NCBI RefSeq assembly: GCF_018476905.1
Contig: NZ_JAHCVK010000015.1
Coordinates: 1 to 35,735 of the forward strand
Length of the DNA stretch: 35,735 bases
Direction: 5' to 3'
From: Geomobilimonas luticola
Lineage (GTDB): Bacteria > Desulfobacterota > Desulfuromonadia > Geobacterales > Geobacteraceae
Under the pieces are notes generated by a model, which saw only the letters and a program-made list of their open reading frames with translations, ran no database searches and had not been told where the DNA came from. The translations under genes were made by a program, and so were the position numbers. Within the stretch, counting starts at the first letter, position 1; each line of letters opens with the position of its first letter. This document shows, in pieces, positions 8,615-15,989 of the stretch.

Positions 8615-8722
8615 CTTTCTTCTCCTTCACGGCTAAATAATGGGGCCAGATTAGCCGAATCCGACCGGTTTGTCACGTGAAAGGTGCCCCACCCGCAGTC
8701 GGTATCGGTACGCGACCTTGCC

Positions 8723-9064
8723 CTAAATCGCATCTCTCCCCCGTTCGTTTGTCCGTATCTTTATGATTTCGTCAACCGTCGATACAAAGATCTTCCCATC
8801 CCCCGTATTGCCAGTATGGGCATATTTCTGAATCACGTTGACGACTTCTTCCACCATCCCGTCATCGACGACTACCTCCAGCTGGATGCGCGGAATGAAC
8901 TCCACCATCTCGTACGTAACCTTGTCGTGAGCGTTTCTGGCCCGCCCCTTGCCAAATCCCTTGATTTCCGACACGGTCACTCCCGGCAGGCCATCGATCT
9001 CGTGAAGCTCTTCGGTCACCTCCAGCAATTTCGACGGCCGGATGACGGCTTTTATCTCTTTCAT
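8723..9064 (-). CDS. PII-like protein linked to the metal efflux pump
   Basis: Trimeric PII-fold regulator of 113 residues from the ATG at 9064, which has GGAG eight bases upstream; the longer frame to 9118 has no such site. PII signatures are clear: KEIKAVIRPSKLLEVTEEL, the GFG before the T-loop, and TGNTGDGKIFV, which binds ATP phosphates. Aligned with GlnB over an equal-length T-loop, the position of the uridylylated Tyr51 is Asp47, so control by GlnD at that site is not possible. It is the last gene of the RND efflux operon. A group of PII homologues encoded beside heavy-metal RND pumps is known (PII-NG). I infer that it senses nucleotides or metal and acts on the pump. Confidence 0.88.
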   Translation of the reverse strand: MKEIKAVIRPSKLLEVTEELHEIDGLPGVTVSEIKGFGKGRARNAHDKVTYEMVEFIPRIQLEVVVDDGMVEEVVNVIQKYAHTGNTGDGKIFVSTVDEIIKIRTNERGRDAI

Positions 9065-9130
9065 GGAATTCTCCTTTACGTATGGATTTACATAACCATT
9101 CAGCGTCGCCTTCAACATAACTCCCCCTAG

Positions 9131-9185
9131 CCCCCTCTTAGCTTAAGAGGGGGTTTAAAATCCCCTCCCCTTGGTTAAGGGGAGG
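9131..9185. repeat. Double-hairpin GC-rich palindromic repeat
   Basis: Two back-to-back stem-loops occupy the gap between the pump and PII genes. The first has 10-bp arms at 9131-9140 and 9144-9153, and the second 9-bp arms at 9164-9172 and 9177-9185. The CCTCCCC/GGGGAGG arms resemble those at 12347-12420, 15558-15668 and 15913-15963. Confidence 0.75.
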
Positions 9186-9222
9186 CTGGGAAGGGTTATG
9201 CAGCTCGCTTGCACTTGAAAGA

Positions 9223-12200
9223 CTACATCTCTTCCTCGACTTTTCTCTTTTCGAACCAGCCGTAGACTGACGGAATAATCAGCAGGGTAAGCAGGGTCGA
9301 CGTCACCAGTCCACCCACGACAACGGTGGCGAGTGGTTTCTGGATTTCCGACCCCGCTCCGCTGGCCAGGAGCATCGGCATCAGGCTGAAAATCGCGATG
9401 GATGCGGTCATAAGGACCGGGCGCAGGCGGTCAAGGCTCCCCTTCCTGATCGCTTCCTGCAAGCCGAACCCTTCATCGCGCAGTTGCGAGATGCGCGACA
9501 CCAGCACCAGGCCGTTCAGCACCGCCACGCCGAAGAGGACGACGAACCCGACCGACGCCGGAACGGACAGGTATTGCCCTGACATGAAGAGTGCAAAGAC
9601 ACCGCCGATCAGGGCGAAGGGGAGGTTGGAAATGACCAGCAGGGCCAGGCGGATCGATCTGAAGGTTAGATACAGCAACAGCAGGATCATGCTGATGGCT
9701 ACAGGTCCGATGATCATCAGCTTGTTCATCGCCCGTTGCTGATTCTCGAACTGCCCCCCCCAGGTGACATAATACCCGGCCGGGAGTTTGACCTGCGCCC
9801 TGATCTTCTGCTTCGCCTCGGCAACGAAACTGCCGATATCCCTGCCGGTGATGTTCATCTCGATGCCGATCCGTCTAACCCCGTCCTGGCGGCTGATCTG
9901 GGCCGGGCCTTCGATCATCTTCACCTCGGCCAGCTGTTCCAGCGGCACATTGATACCGGTTCTCGTGGTAATCAGCAGGTTCTTGATCGCCTCCAGGGAA
10001 TTCCGCTTTTCTTCCGGCAGACGGACCGTGATGTCGAAGCTGCGGTTCTCCTCGTACAGCTGCGATGCCGCTTTACCGGCCACGGCAATTTCGATGACCT
10101 TCTGCACGTCGCTGATATTCAGGCCATACCGGGCAATTTTCGCCCGGTCGATGTTGACGGTCAGGTAGGGCTGCCCCGTAATCTTTTCCGCGTTCAGATC
10201 GGTCCCCCCCTTTACGGTGGAGAGGACCCTGGCGATTTCGGCCGATTTTTCAGTGAGCACGTCGATATCTTCGCCGAACAGCTTGAGGATAAGCTGCGCC
10301 CGGGTTCCGGCCACCAGCTCGTCAATCCGGCACTGGATCGGCTGGCTGAACCCGAAGTTTATTCCCGCAACCGATTCCAGGGACTTGCGCATCTCGTTGG
10401 TCAGCTCTTCCTTGGAGATGTCCCGCTTCCATTCACTCTTCGGCTTGAATATCCCCACATAGCCGGTTTTGTCAGCCCCCCTGGTATCCAGGGCGACGCC
10501 GGTCTGCCCGGTCCGCCCCACGATGGTATCCAGTTCGGGAAACTGCTTCAGCTTTGCCGCCGCCAGCTGGTTTACTTCCATCGCCTTGGCCAGGGAAACG
10601 CCGGGAAGCATGGCGATATCCATGTCAAACGAGCCTTCATCCATGGTCGGGATGAATTCCGTTCCCAGCCGTGTCACCAGAAAGAGCGAGGCGACCAGGA
10701 GAACGCCGGCAACACCCAGAACTACGCGTTTTGTGTTCATGGCGTAGTCGAGCAGCGGCAGATAGAGCCGGTTCGCATGCCGCATGATATAGCTCTCTTT
10801 TTCCGGATGCGGCTTCAGAACCAGGATGCACAGGACCGGTATAACGAATATCGACAGGAACAAAGAGGCAAGCAGTGCAATGGCCACCGTTATGGCCAGC
10901 GGCCCGAACATCTTCCCTTCGATCCCTTCCAGGGAAAGAATGGGGATGAAGGTGAGCGCGATGATGAGCTCGCCGAAGATGCTCGGTTTCCTGACTTCCA
11001 TGACCGCTTTGAGAACGGTCAAGAGTTTGGGATGTCGCCCCCCCTCTTCGCTCAGATGGCGCTGGACGTTTTCCACCTGGATGATGGTCGTGTCGATGAT
11101 CATGCCGATGGAAATGGCCAGACCACCCAGGGACATCAGGTTTGCCGTGATCCCCGTGAGTTTCATCACGATGAATGTGGCCAGGAGAGAGAGCGGCAGC
11201 GCGATAAGCACCACGACGCTGCCACGGATACTGTTCAAGAGCAGGTACAGCACGATCAGGACCAGGATTGAGCCTTCAATCAGAGCCTTATTGACCGTCG
11301 AGACGCTCGCCTTGACAATGTCGCTCCGGTCATAATAGGAAACAATCTTGATCCCTTCCGGGAGCACATTGTTTTCATTCATCTCCTTGACTTTGGCCGC
11401 GACCCGGCGCACGACATCACGGCTGTTCTCCCCCCGCAGCATCATGACGATGCCGCCGACACATTCGTCCTTGCCGTCCTTCATGGCAGCACCCATGCGG
11501 ACTGCCTCGCCGACCTTCACCTGGGCCACGTCCCGGATATAGGTCGGGGTTCCGCCGGCGGATTTGAGGACGATGGTTTCGATGTCGCTGACATCCTTTA
11601 TCAGGCCGACGCCCCGGACGATGTACTGGTCCGTGCCCCGCTCCAGAAGGTTCCCCCCGACGTTTTCGTTGTTGCTGCCGATGGCGGAATAGACATCATC
11701 CACGGTCAGGGCATATTTCAGCAGTTTCTCCGGCGACACGATCACCTGATACTGCTTGAAATAGCCGCCGAAGGAGTTGATCTCGTTCACGCCGGCGACA
11801 CTTTTCAATTGCGGGGTGACAATCCACTCCTGAATGGTTCTCAAATTGGTCAGGTAGGCGATCTTCTGCTGCGGGTCATCGGGCATCTTCCCTTCGAGCG
11901 TATACTGGTAGACCTCCCCCATGGCGGTGCCGATGGGACCCATGGCGACCTCGACACCCCTGGGGACCTTCTCCCGCGCCTCGGCCAGCCGCTCGAACAC
12001 CAGCTGCCGGGCAAAATAGATATCCACGTTGTCCTTGAAGACGATGGTGACGATGGAGAGGCCGAACTTGGTCACCGAACGCATCTGTTCGATATCGGGC
12101 AGGCCGCGCATGGACATCTCGATGGGATAGGTGACGTTCCGCTCGATCTCCAGTGCCGACAGGCCATCGGCATGACTTACCACTTCGACCTGAATGTTCG

Positions 12201-12327
12201 TTACATCCGGAAAGGCATCTATCGGCAGCTTTGCATAGGAATAGAGGCCGAAGGTGATGATCAGGAGAGCCAGGAAGATGACCATCCCCTTCTGCCGTAA
12301 CGTATAGGCAATCAGTTTTTCTAGCAT
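9223..12327 (-). CDS. Heavy-metal RND efflux pump, CzcA/CusA family
   Basis: Inner-membrane proton/metal antiporter of a tripartite efflux system, 1034 residues, the normal family length. It opens with a first membrane helix and LPIDAFPDVTNIQVEV, typical of heavy-metal RND pumps. The two large periplasmic loops and two helix bundles are present. In the proton-relay helix (GMIIDTTIIQVENV) one Asp and one Glu are kept. The first Asp seen in CzcA is a Ser, as in CusA-like pumps. The second-loop motif RIDELVAGTRA resembles CzcA more, so the metal cannot be fixed as Cu/Ag or Zn/Co/Cd from this alone. A GGAG site precedes the ATG. It lies between the adaptor gene (104 bp upstream) and the PII gene. 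Confidence 0.95.
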   Translation of the reverse strand: MLEKLIAYTLRQKGMVIFLALLIITFGLYSYAKLPIDAFPDVTNIQVEVVSHADGLSALEIERNVTYPIEMSMRGLPDIEQMRSVTKFGLSIVTIVFKDNVDIYFARQLVFERLAEAREKVPRGVEVAMGPIGTAMGEVYQYTLEGKMPDDPQQKIAYLTNLRTIQEWIVTPQLKSVAGVNEINSFGGYFKQYQVIVSPEKLLKYALTVDDVYSAIGSNNENVGGNLLERGTDQYIVRGVGLIKDVSDIETIVLKSAGGTPTYIRDVAQVKVGEAVRMGAAMKDGKDECVGGIVMMLRGENSRDVVRRVAAKVKEMNENNVLPEGIKIVSYYDRSDIVKASVSTVNKALIEGSILVLIVLYLLLNSIRGSVVVLIALPLSLLATFIVMKLTGITANLMSLGGLAISIGMIIDTTIIQVENVQRHLSEEGGRHPKLLTVLKAVMEVRKPSIFGELIIALTFIPILSLEGIEGKMFGPLAITVAIALLASLFLSIFVIPVLCILVLKPHPEKESYIMRHANRLYLPLLDYAMNTKRVVLGVAGVLLVASLFLVTRLGTEFIPTMDEGSFDMDIAMLPGVSLAKAMEVNQLAAAKLKQFPELDTIVGRTGQTGVALDTRGADKTGYVGIFKPKSEWKRDISKEELTNEMRKSLESVAGINFGFSQPIQCRIDELVAGTRAQLILKLFGEDIDVLTEKSAEIARVLSTVKGGTDLNAEKITGQPYLTVNIDRAKIARYGLNISDVQKVIEIAVAGKAASQLYEENRSFDITVRLPEEKRNSLEAIKNLLITTRTGINVPLEQLAEVKMIEGPAQISRQDGVRRIGIEMNITGRDIGSFVAEAKQKIRAQVKLPAGYYVTWGGQFENQQRAMNKLMIIGPVAISMILLLLYLTFRSIRLALLVISNLPFALIGGVFALFMSGQYLSVPASVGFVVLFGVAVLNGLVLVSRISQLRDEGFGLQEAIRKGSLDRLRPVLMTASIAIFSLMPMLLASGAGSEIQKPLATVVVGGLVTSTLLTLLIIPSVYGWFEKRKVEEEM

Positions 12328-12346
12328 TGGTATTTTCTCCAGTTTA

Positions 12347-12420
12347 ACCCCTCCAAACCTCCCCTTGTCAGGGAAGGCTTAAAGGCTTCCCCCCTGATAA
12401 GGGGGGAGTGAGGGGGGTTT
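12347..12420. repeat. Double-hairpin palindromic repeat inside the efflux operon
   Basis: The CCTCCCCT arm (12358-12365) pairs with 12370-12377 with one mismatch, and a C6T arm (12389-12395) pairs with 12400-12406. It fills the gap between the adaptor and pump genes and has the same design as the copy after the pump gene. It may affect mRNA stability or relative expression. Confidence 0.65.
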
Positions 12421-12431
12421 GTATTGAGCCC

Positions 12432-13691
12432 TTATTTGCCATGGCCATGCTCGTCAACAACTTCACCCTTCTTCAGTTCCGATTTGAGAATGAACGCCCC
12501 CTTTGTGGCGTAACGTTCCCCCTCTTCCAGACCGGAAACGATCTCGACCATGCCGCCTGCCGTCCGGCCAGCCTGAACCTGGCGCGCCGCGAATTCAGCT
12601 TCCTGTTCCGCGACGAAGACCACCTTCTTGCCATCCAGGTCCTGCAGGGCATCCTCGGGGACCGCCACCACCGGCGGCGCATCAGCCGCCAGCGCCAGTT
12701 CGACGGTGGCGAACATCTCCGGCTTCAGCTTGCGGCCCGGGTTTGCCACCTCGACCCGCGCCTTGACCGTACGGGTGGCCTCGTCAACCAGGTCGGCGAT
12801 GTAGGTGATACGCCCCTTCAGCTTCATGTCGGGAAAGGCGCCAACGGTGACGATTGCCCCCTGCCCCTTGTGCACCTTGGCCAGGTCTTTCTCGTTGATA
12901 TCCACCAGCACCCAGACCGAGGAGAGATCGGCCACGGTATAGAGGCTCTTGGAGGGGTCGGAAAGTTCGCCGACGATGGCATGCTTCTCGGTGATGATGC
13001 CGCCGATGGGGGAACGGACCGGCAGGAGCAGCCGTTTGTGGTTGTCTCCCGCAAGGTCGGAGCTGGAGACGCCATACAGGGACAAGCGTTCTTCGTCGGT
13101 ATGCAACTCGGCCTGGGCGGTCTTGAAATCGGTCTCCGCCTGGAGGATATCCTTGCGGGCGGCGATCTTCTTCTCCACCAGGCCTTTGATCCGATCCATG
13201 TTGGACTGGGCCAGGGCGAGCTTGGTCTTCGACTGACGGTAGCGGTTGAGGGCTTCACCGAGCTCCACACTGTCCAGGGTCGCCAGGGCCTGCCCGGCGG
13301 CAACACTGTCACCCAGTGAGGCCCTGACGGCGACGATCTTGCCGGAAATGCGGGGCGACACATGGGCGATCCGGTCAGCATTGGCCTCAACCTTGCCGGT
13401 GGCGCTGACGCTCCCCGCGAGCCGCTGCTTTTTCGCTGCGGCGACGACCACACCGTTCTCCTTCTGCACCGCGGCGGTCATCTTGACGCTGCCCGCCTCG
13501 CCGTGCTCTTCATGCCCTTCTTCCCCTTCCTTGTGCTCCTTGCCCTCTTCATGGCCGCCGGCCTTTTCTGCCCTGTGGCCGGCCTCAGTATGCCCGGCAT
13601 GTTCCTTTTCGTCATGGTGGGAACGGTAGTACAGGCCGCCGCCAAGGGCCAAAGCCAGAATGAGTCCGATGATGATTGCTTTTTTGTTCAC
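12432..13691 (-). CDS. RND efflux periplasmic adaptor, CzcB/CusB family, with His/Glu-rich linker
   Basis: Membrane-fusion protein joining the RND pump to the outer membrane channel, 419 residues. Residues about 5-22 are an N-terminal membrane anchor. Residues about 24-67 are extremely rich in His, Glu and Lys (HHDEKEHAGHTEAGH and similar), a probable metal-binding segment. Then follow the lipoyl/barrel halves (GKVEANADRIAHVSPRISGK, SPIGGIITEKHA), a hairpin of helices and a C-terminal domain ending HGHGK. The start is GTG, overlapping the TGA of the outer membrane factor gene by four bases, with GGAGGTG just upstream. This implies translational coupling. Confidence 0.93.
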   Translation of the reverse strand: MNKKAIIIGLILALALGGGLYYRSHHDEKEHAGHTEAGHRAEKAGGHEEGKEHKEGEEGHEEHGEAGSVKMTAAVQKENGVVVAAAKKQRLAGSVSATGKVEANADRIAHVSPRISGKIVAVRASLGDSVAAGQALATLDSVELGEALNRYRQSKTKLALAQSNMDRIKGLVEKKIAARKDILQAETDFKTAQAELHTDEERLSLYGVSSSDLAGDNHKRLLLPVRSPIGGIITEKHAIVGELSDPSKSLYTVADLSSVWVLVDINEKDLAKVHKGQGAIVTVGAFPDMKLKGRITYIADLVDEATRTVKARVEVANPGRKLKPEMFATVELALAADAPPVVAVPEDALQDLDGKKVVFVAEQEAEFAARQVQAGRTAGGMVEIVSGLEEGERYATKGAFILKSELKKGEVVDEHGHGK

Positions 13692-14986
13692 TGCGCACCT
13701 CCGGTGAGTTCCGTTGCCACTGCCGCTTCGAGTTTCACGAACGCCGTCCGGCGGTCATGCAGCGCCGTCAGGTAACCTTCGCTGACTTCGAAGAATTTCT
13801 TCTGTTCCTGAATGACTGCCAGGATACCGACCTCGCCGAGGCGGTAGGCTTCCTGGGTCAAGTGCAGGTTTTCCTCAAGTTGGGGAATAATGGTTGCCTT
13901 GTACAGGGAAAGGACTTTTTCACTGTTCAGATAGCGGGCATAGGCCGTTTCAACGTCCCGTTCCACATTCCTCGTAGCGGCCAGCAGGCGGCTTTCGGCG
14001 CTGCTCCGTCGGGCCCTGGCCTCCTGAATGCCTGCCTGGTTGCGATCGAAGAGAGGGAGTGGCAGTGAAAGCCGGATACCGAGCAGGTTGTCCCGAACCT
14101 TCTCTTCCCCCGCCCCGGTTGCGTCGGTTCTTCGTTCGTGGGAATAGAAGAGCCCGGCCGTGAGGTCGGGGACCCCCTCGGCCCGGGCCAGGTTAATGTC
14201 CGCTTCGCCCCTGCTTTTTTCGGCCTCCAGCGCCTTGATATCCGGCCGATTCTCTCCTGCAAGCCGCTTCAGATCCAACAGCGACGTTGCCATGGGTACA
14301 TCGGCATCGAGATTGCCGGCTAGCGCGGGGGATTCACCACCCGGAAGCCCAATGAGAGTCCAGAGTCTTGCCTGGCTTTGGCTCAGCTCTTTTGCGACAT
14401 CAATCCGGGAACCTTCGCTCCGTGCCAGCTCAACCTTGACCAGGTTCATTTCCAGTTCCGGAATGTCCCCCGCCGCCAGGCGCTCCCGGGTCACCTCCAG
14501 GAGCTGACGGTTGAGATCGATGGCCCGGTCCGCCAGGTCGGTCCGTTTTTGGGCCAGGATGGCATCATGGAACGCGGTCTTCACCTCTTCGCGGAGCACC
14601 CGCTCCCGGTCGGTCAGCTGCCAGCGATAGATCTCCAAGTCGCGTGCTGCGATGGTCAGGCGCTTGTCCCGTTTTCCCGCCAGGGAGAATTCCTGCGAAA
14701 TCCCGATGGACAGGTTGTTCTCGTCCTTGCTGCCGGTCAAGGCACCCGTCCCCGCCTCCAACTCAAGGGTTGGATTCGGCAAGAGCCCCGCTCTGACCTT
14801 GCCGGCATCGCGGATACCCTTTTCCTCGCGAAACGCGTTGAGGTCGCCATTGTTCTGCAGCGAAAGCTCGACCACCCTGGGGAGTGACAGCGCTTGTTCC
14901 TCTCCCCGCACAGGGGTTGACGATAGAATACATATGATTCCTGGCACCAGGAGCAAGGCTCCCCGTGCAGATGCAGTTGTTCCCAA
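13688..14986 (-). CDS. TolC-family outer membrane efflux factor, CzcC type
   Basis: Trimeric outer membrane channel of the metal efflux system, 432 residues. A signal peptide covers about 1-28. Two outer-membrane-factor repeats follow, with the family runs GISQEFSLAGKRDKR and GIRLSLPLPLFDRNQ. The start is TTG at 14984-14986, supported by a near-perfect AGGAGGT seven bases upstream; no ATG in this frame fits as well. A weak start codon with a strong ribosome site may set a low channel-to-pump ratio. It follows the Cys/His-rich protein gene by 122 bp, which contain a nested palindrome, and overlaps the adaptor gene by four bases. Confidence 0.93.
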   Translation of the reverse strand: MGTTASARGALLLVPGIICILSSTPVRGEEQALSLPRVVELSLQNNGDLNAFREEKGIRDAGKVRAGLLPNPTLELEAGTGALTGSKDENNLSIGISQEFSLAGKRDKRLTIAARDLEIYRWQLTDRERVLREEVKTAFHDAILAQKRTDLADRAIDLNRQLLEVTRERLAAGDIPELEMNLVKVELARSEGSRIDVAKELSQSQARLWTLIGLPGGESPALAGNLDADVPMATSLLDLKRLAGENRPDIKALEAEKSRGEADINLARAEGVPDLTAGLFYSHERRTDATGAGEEKVRDNLLGIRLSLPLPLFDRNQAGIQEARARRSSAESRLLAATRNVERDVETAYARYLNSEKVLSLYKATIIPQLEENLHLTQEAYRLGEVGILAVIQEQKKFFEVSEGYLTALHDRRTAFVKLEAAVATELTGGAQ

Positions 14987-15044
14987 AGGAATGACCTCCT
15001 TTATTCATTTGTGAATGATGAGATGGACAGCGGTTGCGGTCGCA

Positions 15045-15104
15045 CCACGACGAAGGGAGAAGACAGATTTGTCCCTGATTCAGGGCAAACTACTCCCGTC
15101 GTGG
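15045..15104. repeat. Nested palindrome in the leader of the outer membrane factor gene
   Basis: An outer dyad CCACGACG/CGTCGTGG (15045-15052 and 15097-15104) encloses GGGAG/CTCCC and a central CCCTGATTCAGGG palindrome. It lies between the Cys/His-rich gene and the TTG-started channel gene. It has no T-run, so it is not a simple terminator. It could be an RNA structure or a repressor site. Confidence 0.5.
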
Positions 15105-15108
15105 CGTT

Positions 15109-15480
15109 TCAGGCGTGTATTTGCGGGGGGACGAACTTGGGCAGATAGACTTCCGGAAAACGAAAAAAAGAGTCGATGGGGACAAGCGTGGAAACATGGG
15201 GAGTGTGAACGGAAAAACCGAAATGGCTGGTCAGGGGGAGGTGGCAGCTGCAGTAGCAGGAAGAATCGCAGTCGTTGTGACCGGCATGTTCGCCGGCAGG
15301 ACAGGAGGGGCAGTGGTCACCCTCTCCTACCAGCTGACAGGCGACCGTTTCCTGGCCACCATGACCGTCCCAGCACTGTTCGACGGCATGGGTCTCCCGG
15401 CACAGTCCCATCACGCTGGCGGTAATGACGACTGCCAGGAGAAGGAGCGTGACGAACTTGTGCAGGAGGGTATGCGCCAT
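15109..15480 (-). CDS. Cys/His-rich exported small protein heading the efflux operon
   Basis: Protein of 123 residues from the ATG at 15480. An upstream in-frame ATG at 15546 would place extra charged residues before the signal sequence. Residues about 8-32 form a signal peptide or membrane helix. The middle is crowded with metal ligands (DGHGG, DHCPSCPAGEHAGH, DSSCYCSCH), and the tail is aromatic and proline-rich (FPEVYLPKFVPP). I do not recognise a named family with certainty. Position at the head of the efflux operon and the Cys/His clusters suggest periplasmic metal binding or sensing. A sigma-70-like promoter lies 33-62 bp upstream. Confidence 0.7.
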   Translation of the reverse strand: MAHTLLHKFVTLLLLAVVITASVMGLCRETHAVEQCWDGHGGQETVACQLVGEGDHCPSCPAGEHAGHNDCDSSCYCSCHLPLTSHFGFSVHTPHVSTLVPIDSFFRFPEVYLPKFVPPQIHA

Positions 15481-15512
15481 GGGGTAACGGGCCTTTGGAT
15501 AAAAGTTATGGA

Positions 15513-15542
15513 AGGATACCCTGTCTGCCGATTTTTTGTCAA
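15513..15542 (-). promoter_or_regulatory. Sigma-70-type promoter of the efflux operon
   Basis: On the minus strand TTGACA (15537-15542) is followed after 18 bp by TATCCT (15513-15518), a perfect -35 box with a fair -10 box. It reads into the Cys/His-rich gene and hence the efflux operon. Confidence 0.5.
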
Positions 15543-15557
15543 TCACTAAGGAACATG

Positions 15558-15668
15558 CTGACTACTCGACATCGTTTCTTCCCCCACCCAACCCTCCCCC
15601 GCTGGGGGAGGGAAAAGAGTTCTCCCCCCGGAGGGGGGAGGAAGGAGGGGGGAACGTCGAGTAGTCAG
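15558..15668. repeat. 111-bp element with terminal inverted repeats and internal hairpins
   Basis: The 13-bp perfect terminal inverted repeats CTGACTACTCGAC (15558-15570) and GTCGAGTAGTCAG (15656-15668) bound two strong GC hairpins, about 15592-15613 and 15621-15640. It has no coding capacity. The form is that of a small non-autonomous mobile or REP-like element. The right half recurs at 15913-15963. Confidence 0.7.
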
Positions 15669-15712
15669 ATTCCGCCTTAGTAACAAAAAGAGCGTCCGGG
15701 AAACAGCGGCGG

Positions 15713-15912
15713 TCAGGCGCCTTCCTTGCCGCTTCGCGCCCGGTTCAGCTCCAGCAGCCGTCCCAGCACGTCGTCGTCGCCCATGTCCGGCTCCCAGCCG
15801 TAGGCGGCGGCAACGGCCTCGTCCAGGGCCCGGTGGGCGTTTGCCAGCCAGGCCGGCCGGGCGTTGTAGAGGTTGGTGAGGGTGCGTTTGGCCAGCTCCT
15901 TGGCCGCGGCAT
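15713..15912 (-). pseudogene. 3' remnant of a DNA methyltransferase gene
   Basis: Only the last 65 or so codons remain, ending with TGA at 15713. The translated tail (ELAKRTLTNLYNARPAWLA, then LDEAVAAAYGWEP and LGRLLELN) is the usual C-terminus of large class I SAM-dependent DNA methyltransferases of restriction systems, as I remember that family. The open frame continues upstream to 16132, but the upstream part is only repeat sequence and the antisense of the porin gene, so it is not genuine. The coding similarity stops at the repeat beginning at 15913. I read it as a deletion scar of a lost restriction-modification gene. Confidence 0.65.
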
Positions 15913-15963
15913 CGGGGGAGGGCAAAGTATTCTCCCCCCGGAGGGGGGAGGCAGGAGGGGGGA
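15913..15963. repeat. Partial copy of the palindromic repeat, direct orientation
   Basis: Nearly identical to 15604-15654, with the same CTCCCCCCGGAGGGGGGAG hairpin. It lacks the left arm of the first hairpin and begins exactly where the methyltransferase remnant stops. The two copies flank the remnant in the same orientation. Confidence 0.75.
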
Positions 15964-15989
15964 ATGTTGGGAAGTTAACACACCATTTA

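Noticed and set aside
9736-11271. 511-codon plus-strand open frame
   Set aside because: It is antisense to the RND pump gene; the composition is that of a shadow frame.
15558-15963. CRISPR-like array from repeated GC words
   Set aside because: The repeats are palindromic elements of unequal length with no regular spacers.
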